64,000 nucleotides of DNA, taken from Solirubrobacter phytolaccae. GTDB taxonomy: Bacteria > Actinomycetota > Thermoleophilia > Solirubrobacterales > Solirubrobacteraceae. Positions within the stretch are counted from its first letter, which is position 1. The number at the start of each line of letters is the position of its first letter. The notes beneath the pieces were generated by a model. It did not search any database, was not told the origin of the DNA, and worked only from the letters and a program-made list of their open reading frames with translations. The stretch lies in assembly GCF_027587195.1 (NCBI RefSeq), contig NZ_JAPDDP010000004.1, positions 62,001 to 126,000 of the forward strand. Direction: 5' to 3'. Of this stretch, positions 27,301 to 34,413 are shown one piece after another. Position numbers and translations under genes: made by a program.

Positions 27301-27742
27301 CAGCCGCGGTGAGCGGACCTGGCGGTGGAAAAGCATCGGGAATCGCCACCGCTGCATTGGCGTCGAACGCCGCAATCAGATACAAGAGTGCCGCTTCGAC
27401 CACTTCGTAGCGCGAGCGCCGACCAAAGGCGGGAAAGAACTCTGCGGCCGTTGAAGAGCCGTGGAAGGTTGGGAGCAAACTCAAGCTCTCGGCTGCGACG
27501 AACGCGCACGCGCGACGCGTTTCGGGCTCTACGCCAGGCACGAGGATCGCGTGCACCTCGAGCGCGGTAACCAAGCGTCGGAGTTCAGCTGCGAGTGCGT
27601 CCGCTTCAGCGCCCTGTGCCGCAGTTGCCACGTCTAGACCTTCGAGGTACGCGCGCGCCAACATCCGCTTAACGGTCTGTCCGTCCAACCCTTCGAACGT
27701 GGGGAGCGCTTCGAGCAGAACCGCTATTCCGCGATTAAACAT
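24383..27742 (-). CDS. Ski2-type DEAD/DEAH helicase, HamB-like
   Basis: A 1119-residue superfamily 2 helicase. A 300-residue helical N-terminal part precedes the motor. Visible motor motifs are Walker A MPTGSGKS (315-322), Ia APTRALVAQV, II DECH (419-422), and the second RecA lobe with FATGTLAQGLNLPA and QLLNAVGRAGR. The remaining 370 residues are helical and probably form a ratchet and substrate domain. Its start follows directly on the stop of the HamA-like gene (TAG then ATG), matching the two-gene Hachiman layout of nuclease followed by helicase. ATP-driven translocation on phage DNA gated to the nuclease is expected from that family. hamB is a tentative name and is not assigned as a symbol. 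Confidence 0.75.
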   Translation of the reverse strand: MFNRGIAVLLEALPTFEGLDGQTVKRMLARAYLEGLDVATAAQGAEADALAAELRRLVTALEVHAILVPGVEPETRRACAFVAAESLSLLPTFHGSSTAAEFFPAFGRRSRYEVVEAALLYLIAAFDANAAVAIPDAFPPPGPLTAADYQPDVIAESQASEWALRHIDALVRLGWVRDEDFPEVADPAQPVLTRVRIEVWRRLGEAARAHLRWLRLEDQASASPAAAALGALLTLLEDGESAAYADQAHLARLLKFACDGTGSRALRDVPPPADPGFFEEYLERRCARRPVLWPSAESYRDACLPGPVNHAAVSMPTGSGKSAVAELAVAQALNTGWVLYLAPTRALVAQVRRDLRTAFGALAEIREFLGGSEFTALDDEKLGADDLTRHVLVMTPEKCSLALRQSPEVFEELSLCVFDECHLIGEPRNRGVLAELVVAQLISVAPRAKWLMQSALLQNPESIKSWLERATGGPCAALREPWRPTRTLRAVAGFDPDDVDDARVRGQAALLQKPRNVHLPVDVRVNLLVNLQGAWAEAAAEDYALARTRLVAPLRASWENGQVVVRGPAYVNKATGSIAQGLADAGHRVLAFIPRNKHYSFSVARDLRGFGDQSDPDDVKWLELEWLLDIADYELGVPSALRDVIRKGVAVHTSAMLPEERRASELAYERGFAKIVFATGTLAQGLNLPATAVVIGGITVGFERDLPRAVHAAREQSQLLNAVGRAGRAYVSARSLAVVLPDTAIEIGPDSDGRTVRTRAPFLQQEDASSPVVSQLGPVLADALANKLTVQTMGPEGLTAFAFLPLRADRTEAEAIISRTYAVAARPSVGIEQVRRMADSMFRLGDGLRDSVQGPDWLVQTAYESGLSLRQITALWSEVSSTLEAPFPVDVRGWAALLARTMSGLPYEVVAETLRVSDLDGTEMRSLAAEFQDHGNAWTVFASVLDRWLAGDSLSTLAGIAVNPARPSEPGRGTGQPLPKMIGFAEHIFTFGTTRLAGGFALMVTTATEQDGANFGWEFSSTSAPALAQLSMAIRAGCHDDGSLGWWRFGGVRHRRLAHLATRLIPPPPSIVHADDEVQRDWFKGKRDVLLDSEFLTSPERTLVDDERAALTAFSLAPR

Positions 27743-28609
27743 CTACGCGTACAGCGCCGCAGCCGCTCTGCGCATGGCAGCATCAACGGCATCGAAGAAT
27801 TCGTCGTACACGACCGGGTGACAATCCAACACGCGCTTGCTCTCGACGGGACGCCCGATCCGTTTCAGGCCAGGACGACTGCGGGCTAGATCCAGCTGAT
27901 CACCGTGGGCAATAAACGGCAGGAAGCACGCACGCGTCTTCCAGAATGCGCCAGAAAGACCAGCCTGCAGCTGGGCAGACAACGCGGGTCGCAAGACCAC
28001 CGTTTGCATCCGGATATCGACGTCGCGGGCGCCATCATGCACTTTCTGGAAGAAGGAAGTGGCTTCCGTGAGCCGCCCACTCCCATTGTTCTTAGTCGCC
28101 TTCGCCTCACCCAACGCGAGTGCCGGGAGCCCTGCGTCATCGTAAATGGCGAACAGGTCTAGTCCTTGCTGGGAAGGTTTCGGATGCGGCACGGCAATGG
28201 CTGCCACGTTTCCCGAAACGCACGGCGTCACGGCGCGCTGTCGAACCGCCAGTAGAGCGTGAGCAACGCCTTCCGCGATCCATGGATCACGAACATTGGG
28301 TGCGAAAACGTCCTTGATTTCCTGCTTCGCGTCGGGAACCGGCTCTAGCCTCGCGACGACGGCAGCCATCAACTCTGCTTTTGCGTCGGCCGAGTCCTCC
28401 AGGAGCGCCGCCGACAGCCGCAGGTCCGTTCCCACAATTCCGGCAAGCAGCGCTACGAGGTACATCCCTAAGGCATCGACAGCCTCCGGATCGGCAAGCC
28501 CTCCCACCTCCAGCGCGACATGACTATCGATCGCCGCTACCTCCGTCAGCGTCAGCAGCCGGGTCAGCGTGTCGAGAGCGCGGTCGACAAGGTCTTCGCG
28601 CGACGTCAT
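27743..28609 (-). CDS. HamA-like PD-(D/E)XK nuclease
   Basis: A 288-residue protein with a helical first half and a nuclease-type second half. The candidate active site is Asp151 in QGLDLFAIYD and E168-A-K170 in ALGEAKATKN, with Glu113 in RDPWIAEGV as a possible further acidic residue. Order, size and contiguity with a Ski2-type helicase fit HamA (DUF1837) of Hachiman, or AbpA. I make this call from motifs and context; overall similarity is weak to the eye. It is the first gene of the three-gene operon, with AGGA about 7 bases before ATG 28609. Confidence 0.55.
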   Translation of the reverse strand: MTSREDLVDRALDTLTRLLTLTEVAAIDSHVALEVGGLADPEAVDALGMYLVALLAGIVGTDLRLSAALLEDSADAKAELMAAVVARLEPVPDAKQEIKDVFAPNVRDPWIAEGVAHALLAVRQRAVTPCVSGNVAAIAVPHPKPSQQGLDLFAIYDDAGLPALALGEAKATKNNGSGRLTEATSFFQKVHDGARDVDIRMQTVVLRPALSAQLQAGLSGAFWKTRACFLPFIAHGDQLDLARSRPGLKRIGRPVESKRVLDCHPVVYDEFFDAVDAAMRRAAAALYA

Positions 28610-29107
28610 CGGGCATCCTGTTCCTCAGGCATTGCCTCGTTCGCACCAGAGCCCGCAGCGAAATGCCGGATCACGACCTGCATCGCCGCAGTGGATATCA
28701 AAACGCGCTCGAAGGATCACTTGCCTTCACAACGACTCACCTTATTCGCAACAAGCGTCAAGACGCAAGCGCTTGAACGGATTCACGTGCCGGTACGCGC
28801 GCCGCCGAGCGAATCGATCCGTTGCATGTGGTCGCGATTCTGCCTCAAAGAGGTTGAAACCGCACAACGCGGAACGAAGGCGGACCGCCGGTCGCCTCAT
28901 GAGCTGCAACCGCGATGGTGAACTCTGACGCGCGCCCTAGCCGCAGATCTCTGGGTCGGATCGCGCGAGCGGACCTCGAGATCTCCGGCACCGTTGCTTT
29001 CGCGTGATAGAAGCAGCGGCTGGCTCGTCGTCACGCGTGCGACTCGGGCCGGTGGCGTCGTCGAGCTACCCACGGCGGAGCTCGCCGCGAGGCTGAGCCC
29101 GTGCCCG

Positions 29108-29436
29108 CCAGCTTGGGTCTATGCCACTCGGGTCGCGCCTGAGTGCTCCGAAGGACCGGAGATGTCAGGGAATGCCCGCCCGAGGGCCACTGTCCAAGGG
29201 GAACGCCGTGGCCGATCAAGCGGGGGGCTGACTTGATCTCCGGGAAGCCAAGGAGGCGAAAGGCCACGCCAACACGACCTCGCCTCCCTCCGCACGCCTG
29301 CCAAGGAGAAGCCGCACCGCTAGTCAGCCCACGCTTCTGGGCGGCACGCGGCGGTACCTCCCAGCGCACTTAAGAGCCCTACCGCGCACACAGACCGAAG
29401 CGCGAGTTCGGGGGCGAGCGCAGGGAGGTGCCGACG
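29108..29436 (-). repeat. 329-bp dispersed element, copy A (possible structured RNA)
   Basis: Read on the minus strand, this block aligns end to end with 50316-50644 on the plus strand, with few gaps and roughly three quarters of bases identical by eye. Shared landmarks in order are GTCGGCACCTCCCTGC, a variable stretch of about 20 bases, GGGCTCTTAAGTG, GGGAGGTACCGCCGCG, GCCTTTCGCCTCCTTGGCTT, a GATCAAG/CTTGATC hairpin, TTCCCTGACATCTC, and GCATAGACCCAAGCTGG. Frames shift between copies, which argues against a protein. Confidence 0.75.
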
Positions 29437-29599
29437 CGGGCCGACACGCACGGCGCCGGGCGCTGTGGGACTGATCCAATTGCGCAAGGTGCAGGACCCG
29501 GCCGTGAACGATTCTCGTCGACGCACGCGACTACGTGTGCGGTCATTTGCTTCGAGCGTTCGCACCGAGCCGGCGCTGAACGCGTGGCCGCGCCCGTAG

Positions 29600-29719
29600 C
29601 CCGACGACACCAAGTCCGTCCCCGAGCCGGGCGAGGCCCAGCGGGGCGATGACGGCGTCCACTACTACGAGGCCGACGCCGACGACTGGCCGACTGGGGT
29701 GTGGATAACCGCTCCCTGA
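29600..29719 (+). pseudogene. short gene remnant
   Basis: After an in-frame TAG the plus strand stays open for 39 codons, reading PDDTKSVPEPGEAQRGDDG and ending DADDWPTGVWITAP. The composition is protein-like but there is no start codon. It is probably the tail of a gene interrupted when the repeat element or island arrived. The family is unknown. Confidence 0.3.
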
Positions 29720-29746
29720 ACTTGGGCGGGTTCAGGGTGGACCCCG

Positions 29747-32692
29747 ATGTCGGGGTGGGCCGGCGCGATGAGCATGGCGGTCATGACCTCGACCCTTCGA
29801 CGGCTGCTGTTGACCACGGTGGCCGTGACCCTCTTCGTGGCGCCGGCCGCAACGGCGCAGCAGCCGTTGATGGCCTCGCTCACCGCGAACCCCGAGCAGC
29901 CTAGGCTCAATGAGTCCGTCGCGCTGATGGCGACGAGCACCGGCTCTGGGTTGTCGCCGATCACGAACGCGTGGGACCTGGACGGCGACGGCGCGTTCGA
30001 TGACGCCACCGGCCGCACGACCAAGACCGTGTTCCTCAAGGACGGCACGCACGTGGTCCGGCTGCAGGCCTCGCAGGCCGTCGACGGCGTGATCCGGACG
30101 AGCGTTGCCGAGAAGACGTTCGTGATCGGCACGCCGACGCCCACGCCGACGGCCACGCCGACCGAGACGGCCACGCCGGAGCCGACCGCCACCGCGATCC
30201 CCACGGCCGCGCCGCCGACCAACGCGCCGCCCGTCGCGCGCTTCGACCGCGAGTGCACGCGCCACGGCCAGCTCACCCTGTGCGGCCTGACGATCGCCCA
30301 CCAGGGCGCACCGAAGACGATCAGCGCCGCGCCGTCCAGTGACCCCGACGGCCAGATCGTCAAGTACGAGTGGGACCTGGACGGCGACGGCACGTTCGAG
30401 CAGACCACGGGCACCACACCGACCGTCACGCACACGTTCCAGCCGAAGCCGCGCCGGACGATCGGGCCGATCGTCCGTGAGTGGCCGGTCTCCGTGCGCG
30501 TCACCGACGACCAGGGCGCGCAGGCCACGCAGAGCTTCACGGTCAGCGTGAAGGAGCCCAAGTGCGAGCAGACCGTCAAGCTCGGCGCGTTCACCGCGAC
30601 CGGCGCCTGCCTGCGCGACTTCGGCGATCACCACCGCACATCCGAGCCCGTCACGCTGAACGGCATCGCGATCGAGCCGAAGGCCGGCCAGTGGGTCAGC
30701 CTCGCCAAGGACCGCATCGCGACGAAGAACGCCACCGTCTCCATGAACGCGGGCGGCACGTTCGCGACGCTCTCCACGGGCGCGTTCGAGTGGACGCCGT
30801 CCGGTACCCGGCTCAACGGCTTCACCATCAGCCCCGACGCGAAGGTCAACGGCCTCAAGGTCACGGGGCTCTCGGGCACGTCGGCGCTGAGCGGCAGCCA
30901 GTTCCGCGCGAAGGTGTTCGTCGCCCTGCCCGCGCAGTTCGGCGGCGCGACCTCCGGTAGTCCGGTCACGCTCGGCGGCGTCGCGAAGGCCGCGGGCGCC
31001 GACGACGCGTTCAGCTTCTCGGTCCCGACCGCCGCGCTCGGCCCGATCGGCCTGGACCGCCTGGTCGTCTCCTACAACGGCATCAACCTGTGGGAGATCG
31101 AGGCCGGCATCAACCTGCCGGCGCCCGCGGCGGTCGACCTGACCGGCAAGGCCGGCATCCGCAGCTCCGGCAAGTTCGCGTACGGCGAGGCCGAGGCCAA
31201 GTTCCCGGGCGGCCTGCCGCTCGGCGGACCGATCCCGGTGATGCTGGAGCGGATCAAGTTCCGCATCGAGGTCGACCCGCCCGAGAGCGAGTGCGTCCCG
31301 GCGACCGGAAGGAAGCCGCTCTACTGGCCGACCGAGCTGCTCGGCCCGCGCCCGTCCAGCGTCCCGGCCCACGTCGACCACGGCCACCCGACGTTCGCCC
31401 TCTGCGGCGAGGTCGCCCTCACCGCCGGCCCGTCGGTGCTCGGCAAGGCCGCCGCGCGCCTGACCGCCGGCCTCGGCTGGGCGACGTACGCCGACCGTCC
31501 GTGGGTGCTGCGCGCGTTCGGGGAGCTCGAGCTGGTCGAGATCCCCGTCGCCGAGGCGCGCCTCTCGGTCCACGGCGACGGCTACATCACCGCGATGGGC
31601 AAGTTCGACTGGGGCATCGACGGCATCGTGTCGCTCAGCGGCGGCATCAACCTGGAGATGCTCAAGACGAAGTTCAACGCGAGCGGCCGCGTGGACGCGT
31701 GCATCGACGCCGTCGACCTGTGCGCCGGCGCCCGCGCGATCGTCTCCTCCAAGGGCATCGCCGCCTGCCTGAAGATCGACCTGTGGCTCACCGACTGGAC
31801 GCCTGGCATCGGCTACGAGTGGGGCAAGGCGTTCCCGACCCCGTACTTCAGCGGCTGTGACATCGGCGACTACAAGGTCGCGATCAGCCGCCCGAAGGCC
31901 GCCGCGGCGCAGTTCACCGGCGCGGCGCGCACCGTCGACCTGAAAGCCGGCCTGCCCGGCACCTCGCTCGTGATCAAGGGGGAGGGCGCGCCGCCCAAGG
32001 TCGTGCTCACCGGACCCGACGGCCGCACCCTCCAGCCGCCTAGCGATGGCAAGCCGTCGGTCGTCGGCCAGGGCTACCTGCTGCTCGAGGACACGCGCAC
32101 GAACACGACCCAGGTCCTGATCGAGAAGCCCGCCGCCGGCCGCTGGGCGATCACCCCGCAGCTCGGCTCGTCGACCATCACCGAGGTGCTCACCGCCGAC
32201 GGCCTGGACAAGCCGGACATCAGGGTCAAGGTCGCGCGGCCCGGCGTGCTGACCTACACGGCGCCGAAGGTCGCCGGCCAGACGATCACGCTCGTCGAGC
32301 GCGGCGGCACGGCCGGCGGGGAGCTCGGCAAGCTCACGAGCGACCGCGGCACCCTGCGCTGGACGCCCGCGCAAGGCGCCGCGGAGAAGCGCCGCATCGT
32401 CGCGCTCGTCGAGCAGGACGGTGTGCTGCGCGAGGAGCTCGACGTCGCCTCGTACCGCGCCCCGAAGGCGGCCCGCCCGGCGCCCGTCAAGGGCTTGAAG
32501 GTCACCAAGCGCGGCGCCACTTGGAAGCGTGTTCAGCACGCCGCGGCCTACACCGTCACGGTCAAGCTGCGCGGCGGTAAGACCGTCGTGCGCAACGTCA
32601 AGCACCCCAGGCTCGCCATCCGGGGCGCCAAGCGCGTGACCGTGCGCGCCGTCAGCCCGAGCGGCATCACCGGTCCGGCCCGTTCTGTGTAA
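29747..32692 (+). CDS. large secreted PKD-repeat surface protein
   Basis: A 981-residue exported protein. A long signal peptide ends near APAATAQQ (about residue 38). Two PKD-like domains follow (WDLDGDGAFDDATG and YEWDLDGDGTFEQTTG), separated by a Thr-Pro repeat linker (TPTPTPTATPTETATPEP). The central 500 residues are beta-rich and not recognised. The last 70 residues resemble a fibronectin-III-like strand pattern (VKGLKVTKRGATWKRV to TVRAVSPSGITGPARSV). It probably coats or anchors at the cell surface. AGGGTGG lies about 7 bases before ATG 29747; ATGs at 29768 and 29783 are alternatives. Confidence 0.8.
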   Translation: MSGWAGAMSMAVMTSTLRRLLLTTVAVTLFVAPAATAQQPLMASLTANPEQPRLNESVALMATSTGSGLSPITNAWDLDGDGAFDDATGRTTKTVFLKDGTHVVRLQASQAVDGVIRTSVAEKTFVIGTPTPTPTATPTETATPEPTATAIPTAAPPTNAPPVARFDRECTRHGQLTLCGLTIAHQGAPKTISAAPSSDPDGQIVKYEWDLDGDGTFEQTTGTTPTVTHTFQPKPRRTIGPIVREWPVSVRVTDDQGAQATQSFTVSVKEPKCEQTVKLGAFTATGACLRDFGDHHRTSEPVTLNGIAIEPKAGQWVSLAKDRIATKNATVSMNAGGTFATLSTGAFEWTPSGTRLNGFTISPDAKVNGLKVTGLSGTSALSGSQFRAKVFVALPAQFGGATSGSPVTLGGVAKAAGADDAFSFSVPTAALGPIGLDRLVVSYNGINLWEIEAGINLPAPAAVDLTGKAGIRSSGKFAYGEAEAKFPGGLPLGGPIPVMLERIKFRIEVDPPESECVPATGRKPLYWPTELLGPRPSSVPAHVDHGHPTFALCGEVALTAGPSVLGKAAARLTAGLGWATYADRPWVLRAFGELELVEIPVAEARLSVHGDGYITAMGKFDWGIDGIVSLSGGINLEMLKTKFNASGRVDACIDAVDLCAGARAIVSSKGIAACLKIDLWLTDWTPGIGYEWGKAFPTPYFSGCDIGDYKVAISRPKAAAAQFTGAARTVDLKAGLPGTSLVIKGEGAPPKVVLTGPDGRTLQPPSDGKPSVVGQGYLLLEDTRTNTTQVLIEKPAAGRWAITPQLGSSTITEVLTADGLDKPDIRVKVARPGVLTYTAPKVAGQTITLVERGGTAGGELGKLTSDRGTLRWTPAQGAAEKRRIVALVEQDGVLREELDVASYRAPKAARPAPVKGLKVTKRGATWKRVQHAAAYTVTVKLRGGKTVVRNVKHPRLAIRGAKRVTVRAVSPSGITGPARSV

Positions 32693-32758
32693 AACGACAC
32701 GTTCGCAGTAGGGGAAAGGGCGCGGAACCTATGCACGGTCGTCCATAGGTTTCCGCCC

Positions 32759-32947
32759 ATGAACCGCACCCTGCTCTTCCTCGCCACCGCCATCACCGCC
32801 CTCGTCGCTGCAGCCGGCGTCGCGAACGCCGCCGAGACGGTCCACCTCAAGCTGAAGGCCACGGCCGCATCAACGTCGCCGGACCCGGGTGGGGCTGTCG
32901 CTCACGCGGCCGTGAACAGCGGCGCCACGTCCATGAAGATCCGGTAG
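32759..32947 (+). pseudogene. truncated secreted protein gene
   Basis: The first 25 codons encode a perfect signal peptide (MNRTLLFLATAITALVAAAG to ANA), followed by a short mature start (AETVHLKLKATAAS). The frame then runs into the 3' end of the convergent SnoaL-like gene and stops. The body of the protein is missing. It looks like a secreted-protein gene cut off by a rearrangement at about 32880. Confidence 0.5.
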
Positions 32948-33258
32948 TCGTCGATGAGGTCTCCTTCGCCGCGGTAGATCGTGACCACTGGGAGGGAGAC
33001 CGTCGACGTGTCCTTGCGCGTGTAGGTCACGGTCGACTCCACGATCGTGGCCGGGCCGGCCTCGAACTGCTCGATCACCGCGTGGCTCACGCCGGCGATC
33101 CCGTCGCAGAAGCCGGCCCAGACGTCACGCACGTTGTCGCGCCCGACGACCGTCTCGCTGTTGCCGAACGTGAAGCGGACATCGTCGGACAGATGACGTG
33201 TGAACGCCTCCGGTTCCATTGAGTCGATGTCTTTGAAAAGGTCTGGGTGCCTGGACAT
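32902..33258 (-). CDS. SnoaL/NTF2-like protein
   Basis: A 118-residue cone-shaped NTF2-fold protein of the SnoaL-like type (HLSDDVRFTFGNSETVVGRD, then FEAGPATIVESTVTY and LPVVTIYRGEGDLIDDYRIF). The family includes cyclases, isomerases and ligand-binding proteins; function here is unknown. It diverges from the dioxygenase gene, with 28 bp between starts, so the two may respond to the same signal. Confidence 0.75.
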   Translation of the reverse strand: MSRHPDLFKDIDSMEPEAFTRHLSDDVRFTFGNSETVVGRDNVRDVWAGFCDGIAGVSHAVIEQFEAGPATIVESTVTYTRKDTSTVSLPVVTIYRGEGDLIDDYRIFMDVAPLFTAA

Positions 33259-33286
33259 TGGCGAAGCCTACGGAGGAGAGACCACG

Positions 33287-34261
33287 ATGCCCAACCCCGG
33301 GACGATCAACGGCAGCCACCACCTGACGTTCTGCGTCGGCGGCGCGCAGGAGGACTACGACTTCCACGTCCGCACGCTCGGCCTGAAGAGCGTCAAGAAG
33401 ACGGTGCTCTTCGACGGCGAGATCCCGATCTACCACCTCTACTACGCCAACCGCGTGGGGGATGCGAGCACGATCCTGACGAGCTTCCCGTACCGTCAGG
33501 CGGGCTGGATGGGCAAGCGCGGGACCAACCAGGCAAAGTCGATCAACGTCGCCGTGCCCGCGGAGTCGATCGGGTACTGGGCGGACCGCCTCAAGACCGC
33601 CGGCATCGCCGCGAAGCAGGTCGAGCGCTTCGGCACCGAGCGCCTGGAGCTCGCCCACCCGTCCGGCATCCCGTACCAGATCGTGGGGGAGACGCGAAGC
33701 GACACGCGCGAGCCCTACGCCGGCGGCGACGTCCCCGCCGAGCACGCGATCCGCGGCGCGTTCGGCACGACCACGAGCGTCCGCGAGCCCGAGTTGCAGG
33801 ACGAGTTCCTGCGCGAGGCGTTCAACTGCACGCACGTCGCCAGCGACGGCGCGCACCACCAGTACGAGATCCAGGGCGAAGGCCACGGCCGCACGCTCGA
33901 GCTCGTCGAGGAGCCGGACCTGCAGCAGGGCACGTGGCGCTTCGGCGAGGGCACGATCCACCACCACGCGTTCGACGTCGGCACGGCCGAGAACCAGCTT
34001 GTCGTCAAGGACTACATCGTCGGCCTCGGCTACACGGACGTGTCCGACGTCAAGGACCGCGGCTACTTCTTCAGCGTCTACCTGCGCACCCCGGGCGGCG
34101 CGCTGTTCGAGCTCGCCTTCTCGACGCCGCAGGGCTTCACGATCGACGAGCCCGTGGACGAGCTCGGCACGCACATGTGCATCCCGCCGCACTGGGAGGA
34201 CCGGCGCGCCGAGATCTCCCAGCTGGAGCCGATCGACACCATCGAGACCGTGCAGCCGTAG
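33287..34261 (+). CDS. ring-cleaving extradiol dioxygenase (glyoxalase-fold, MhqO/PcpA-like)
   Basis: A 324-residue protein made of two vicinal-oxygen-chelate units. The expected Fe(II) ligands are a His in NGSHHLTFCV, a His in GTIHHHAFDVG and a Glu in GGALFELAFSTP. Size and motifs match hydroquinone-type ring-cleaving dioxygenases, which open the aromatic ring next to a hydroxyl with oxygen. The exact substrate is unknown. GGAGGAGAG lies 7 bases before ATG 33287. A strong hairpin follows the stop. Confidence 0.8.
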   Translation: MPNPGTINGSHHLTFCVGGAQEDYDFHVRTLGLKSVKKTVLFDGEIPIYHLYYANRVGDASTILTSFPYRQAGWMGKRGTNQAKSINVAVPAESIGYWADRLKTAGIAAKQVERFGTERLELAHPSGIPYQIVGETRSDTREPYAGGDVPAEHAIRGAFGTTTSVREPELQDEFLREAFNCTHVASDGAHHQYEIQGEGHGRTLELVEEPDLQQGTWRFGEGTIHHHAFDVGTAENQLVVKDYIVGLGYTDVSDVKDRGYFFSVYLRTPGGALFELAFSTPQGFTIDEPVDELGTHMCIPPHWEDRRAEISQLEPIDTIETVQP

Positions 34262-34265
34262 GCCG

Positions 34266-34281
34266 GGAGGACGAGTCCTCC
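34266..34281. terminator. hairpin after the dioxygenase gene
   Basis: GGAGGAC and GTCCTCC pair perfectly around a GA loop, 5 bp after the dioxygenase stop. There is no T-tract, so it may be a weak intrinsic terminator or an RNA-stability hairpin. A second GC-rich hairpin (GGGCGA to TTCGCCC) follows at about 34312-34330. Confidence 0.45.
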
Positions 34282-34413
34282 GGGCGATCGTCCGAGCGAA
34301 ACGAGCCCGCAGGGCGAGGCTTCGCCCTCCCCGGTGCGGGGGACCACGCACTCGACCTGCGTCCCGCGAGGACGTACAACGGTGCAGTTCCCCCGCAACC
34401 GGAGCCGCCCCCC

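Larger units (their letters stand above)
28610..29746. other. 1.1-kb gap with repeat element and remnants
   Basis: No intact gene is supported. From left to right it holds the promoter side of the nuclease operon (28610-28800), nothing recognisable to 29107, a 329-bp repeat element (29108-29436, listed separately), and a short open frame ending just before the next gene (29600-29719, listed separately). Short frames across the repeat are not conserved as protein between the two copies. Confidence 0.55.

Noticed and set aside
29516-29535. ATTCTCGTCGACGCACGCG as another copy of the TTTTCGACGA repeat
   Set aside because: It needs an inserted base and lacks the shared lead sequence; it is a chance match.
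30131-30190. Repeated ACGCCGAC-like units as a possible CRISPR or VNTR array
   Set aside because: They encode a Thr-Pro linker inside the PKD protein and lack constant repeats with unique spacers.
29732-32605. A 957-codon minus-strand frame opposite the PKD protein
   Set aside because: The composition is Arg/Asp/Gly shadow with no domains, and the opposite strand has a signal peptide and PKD motifs.
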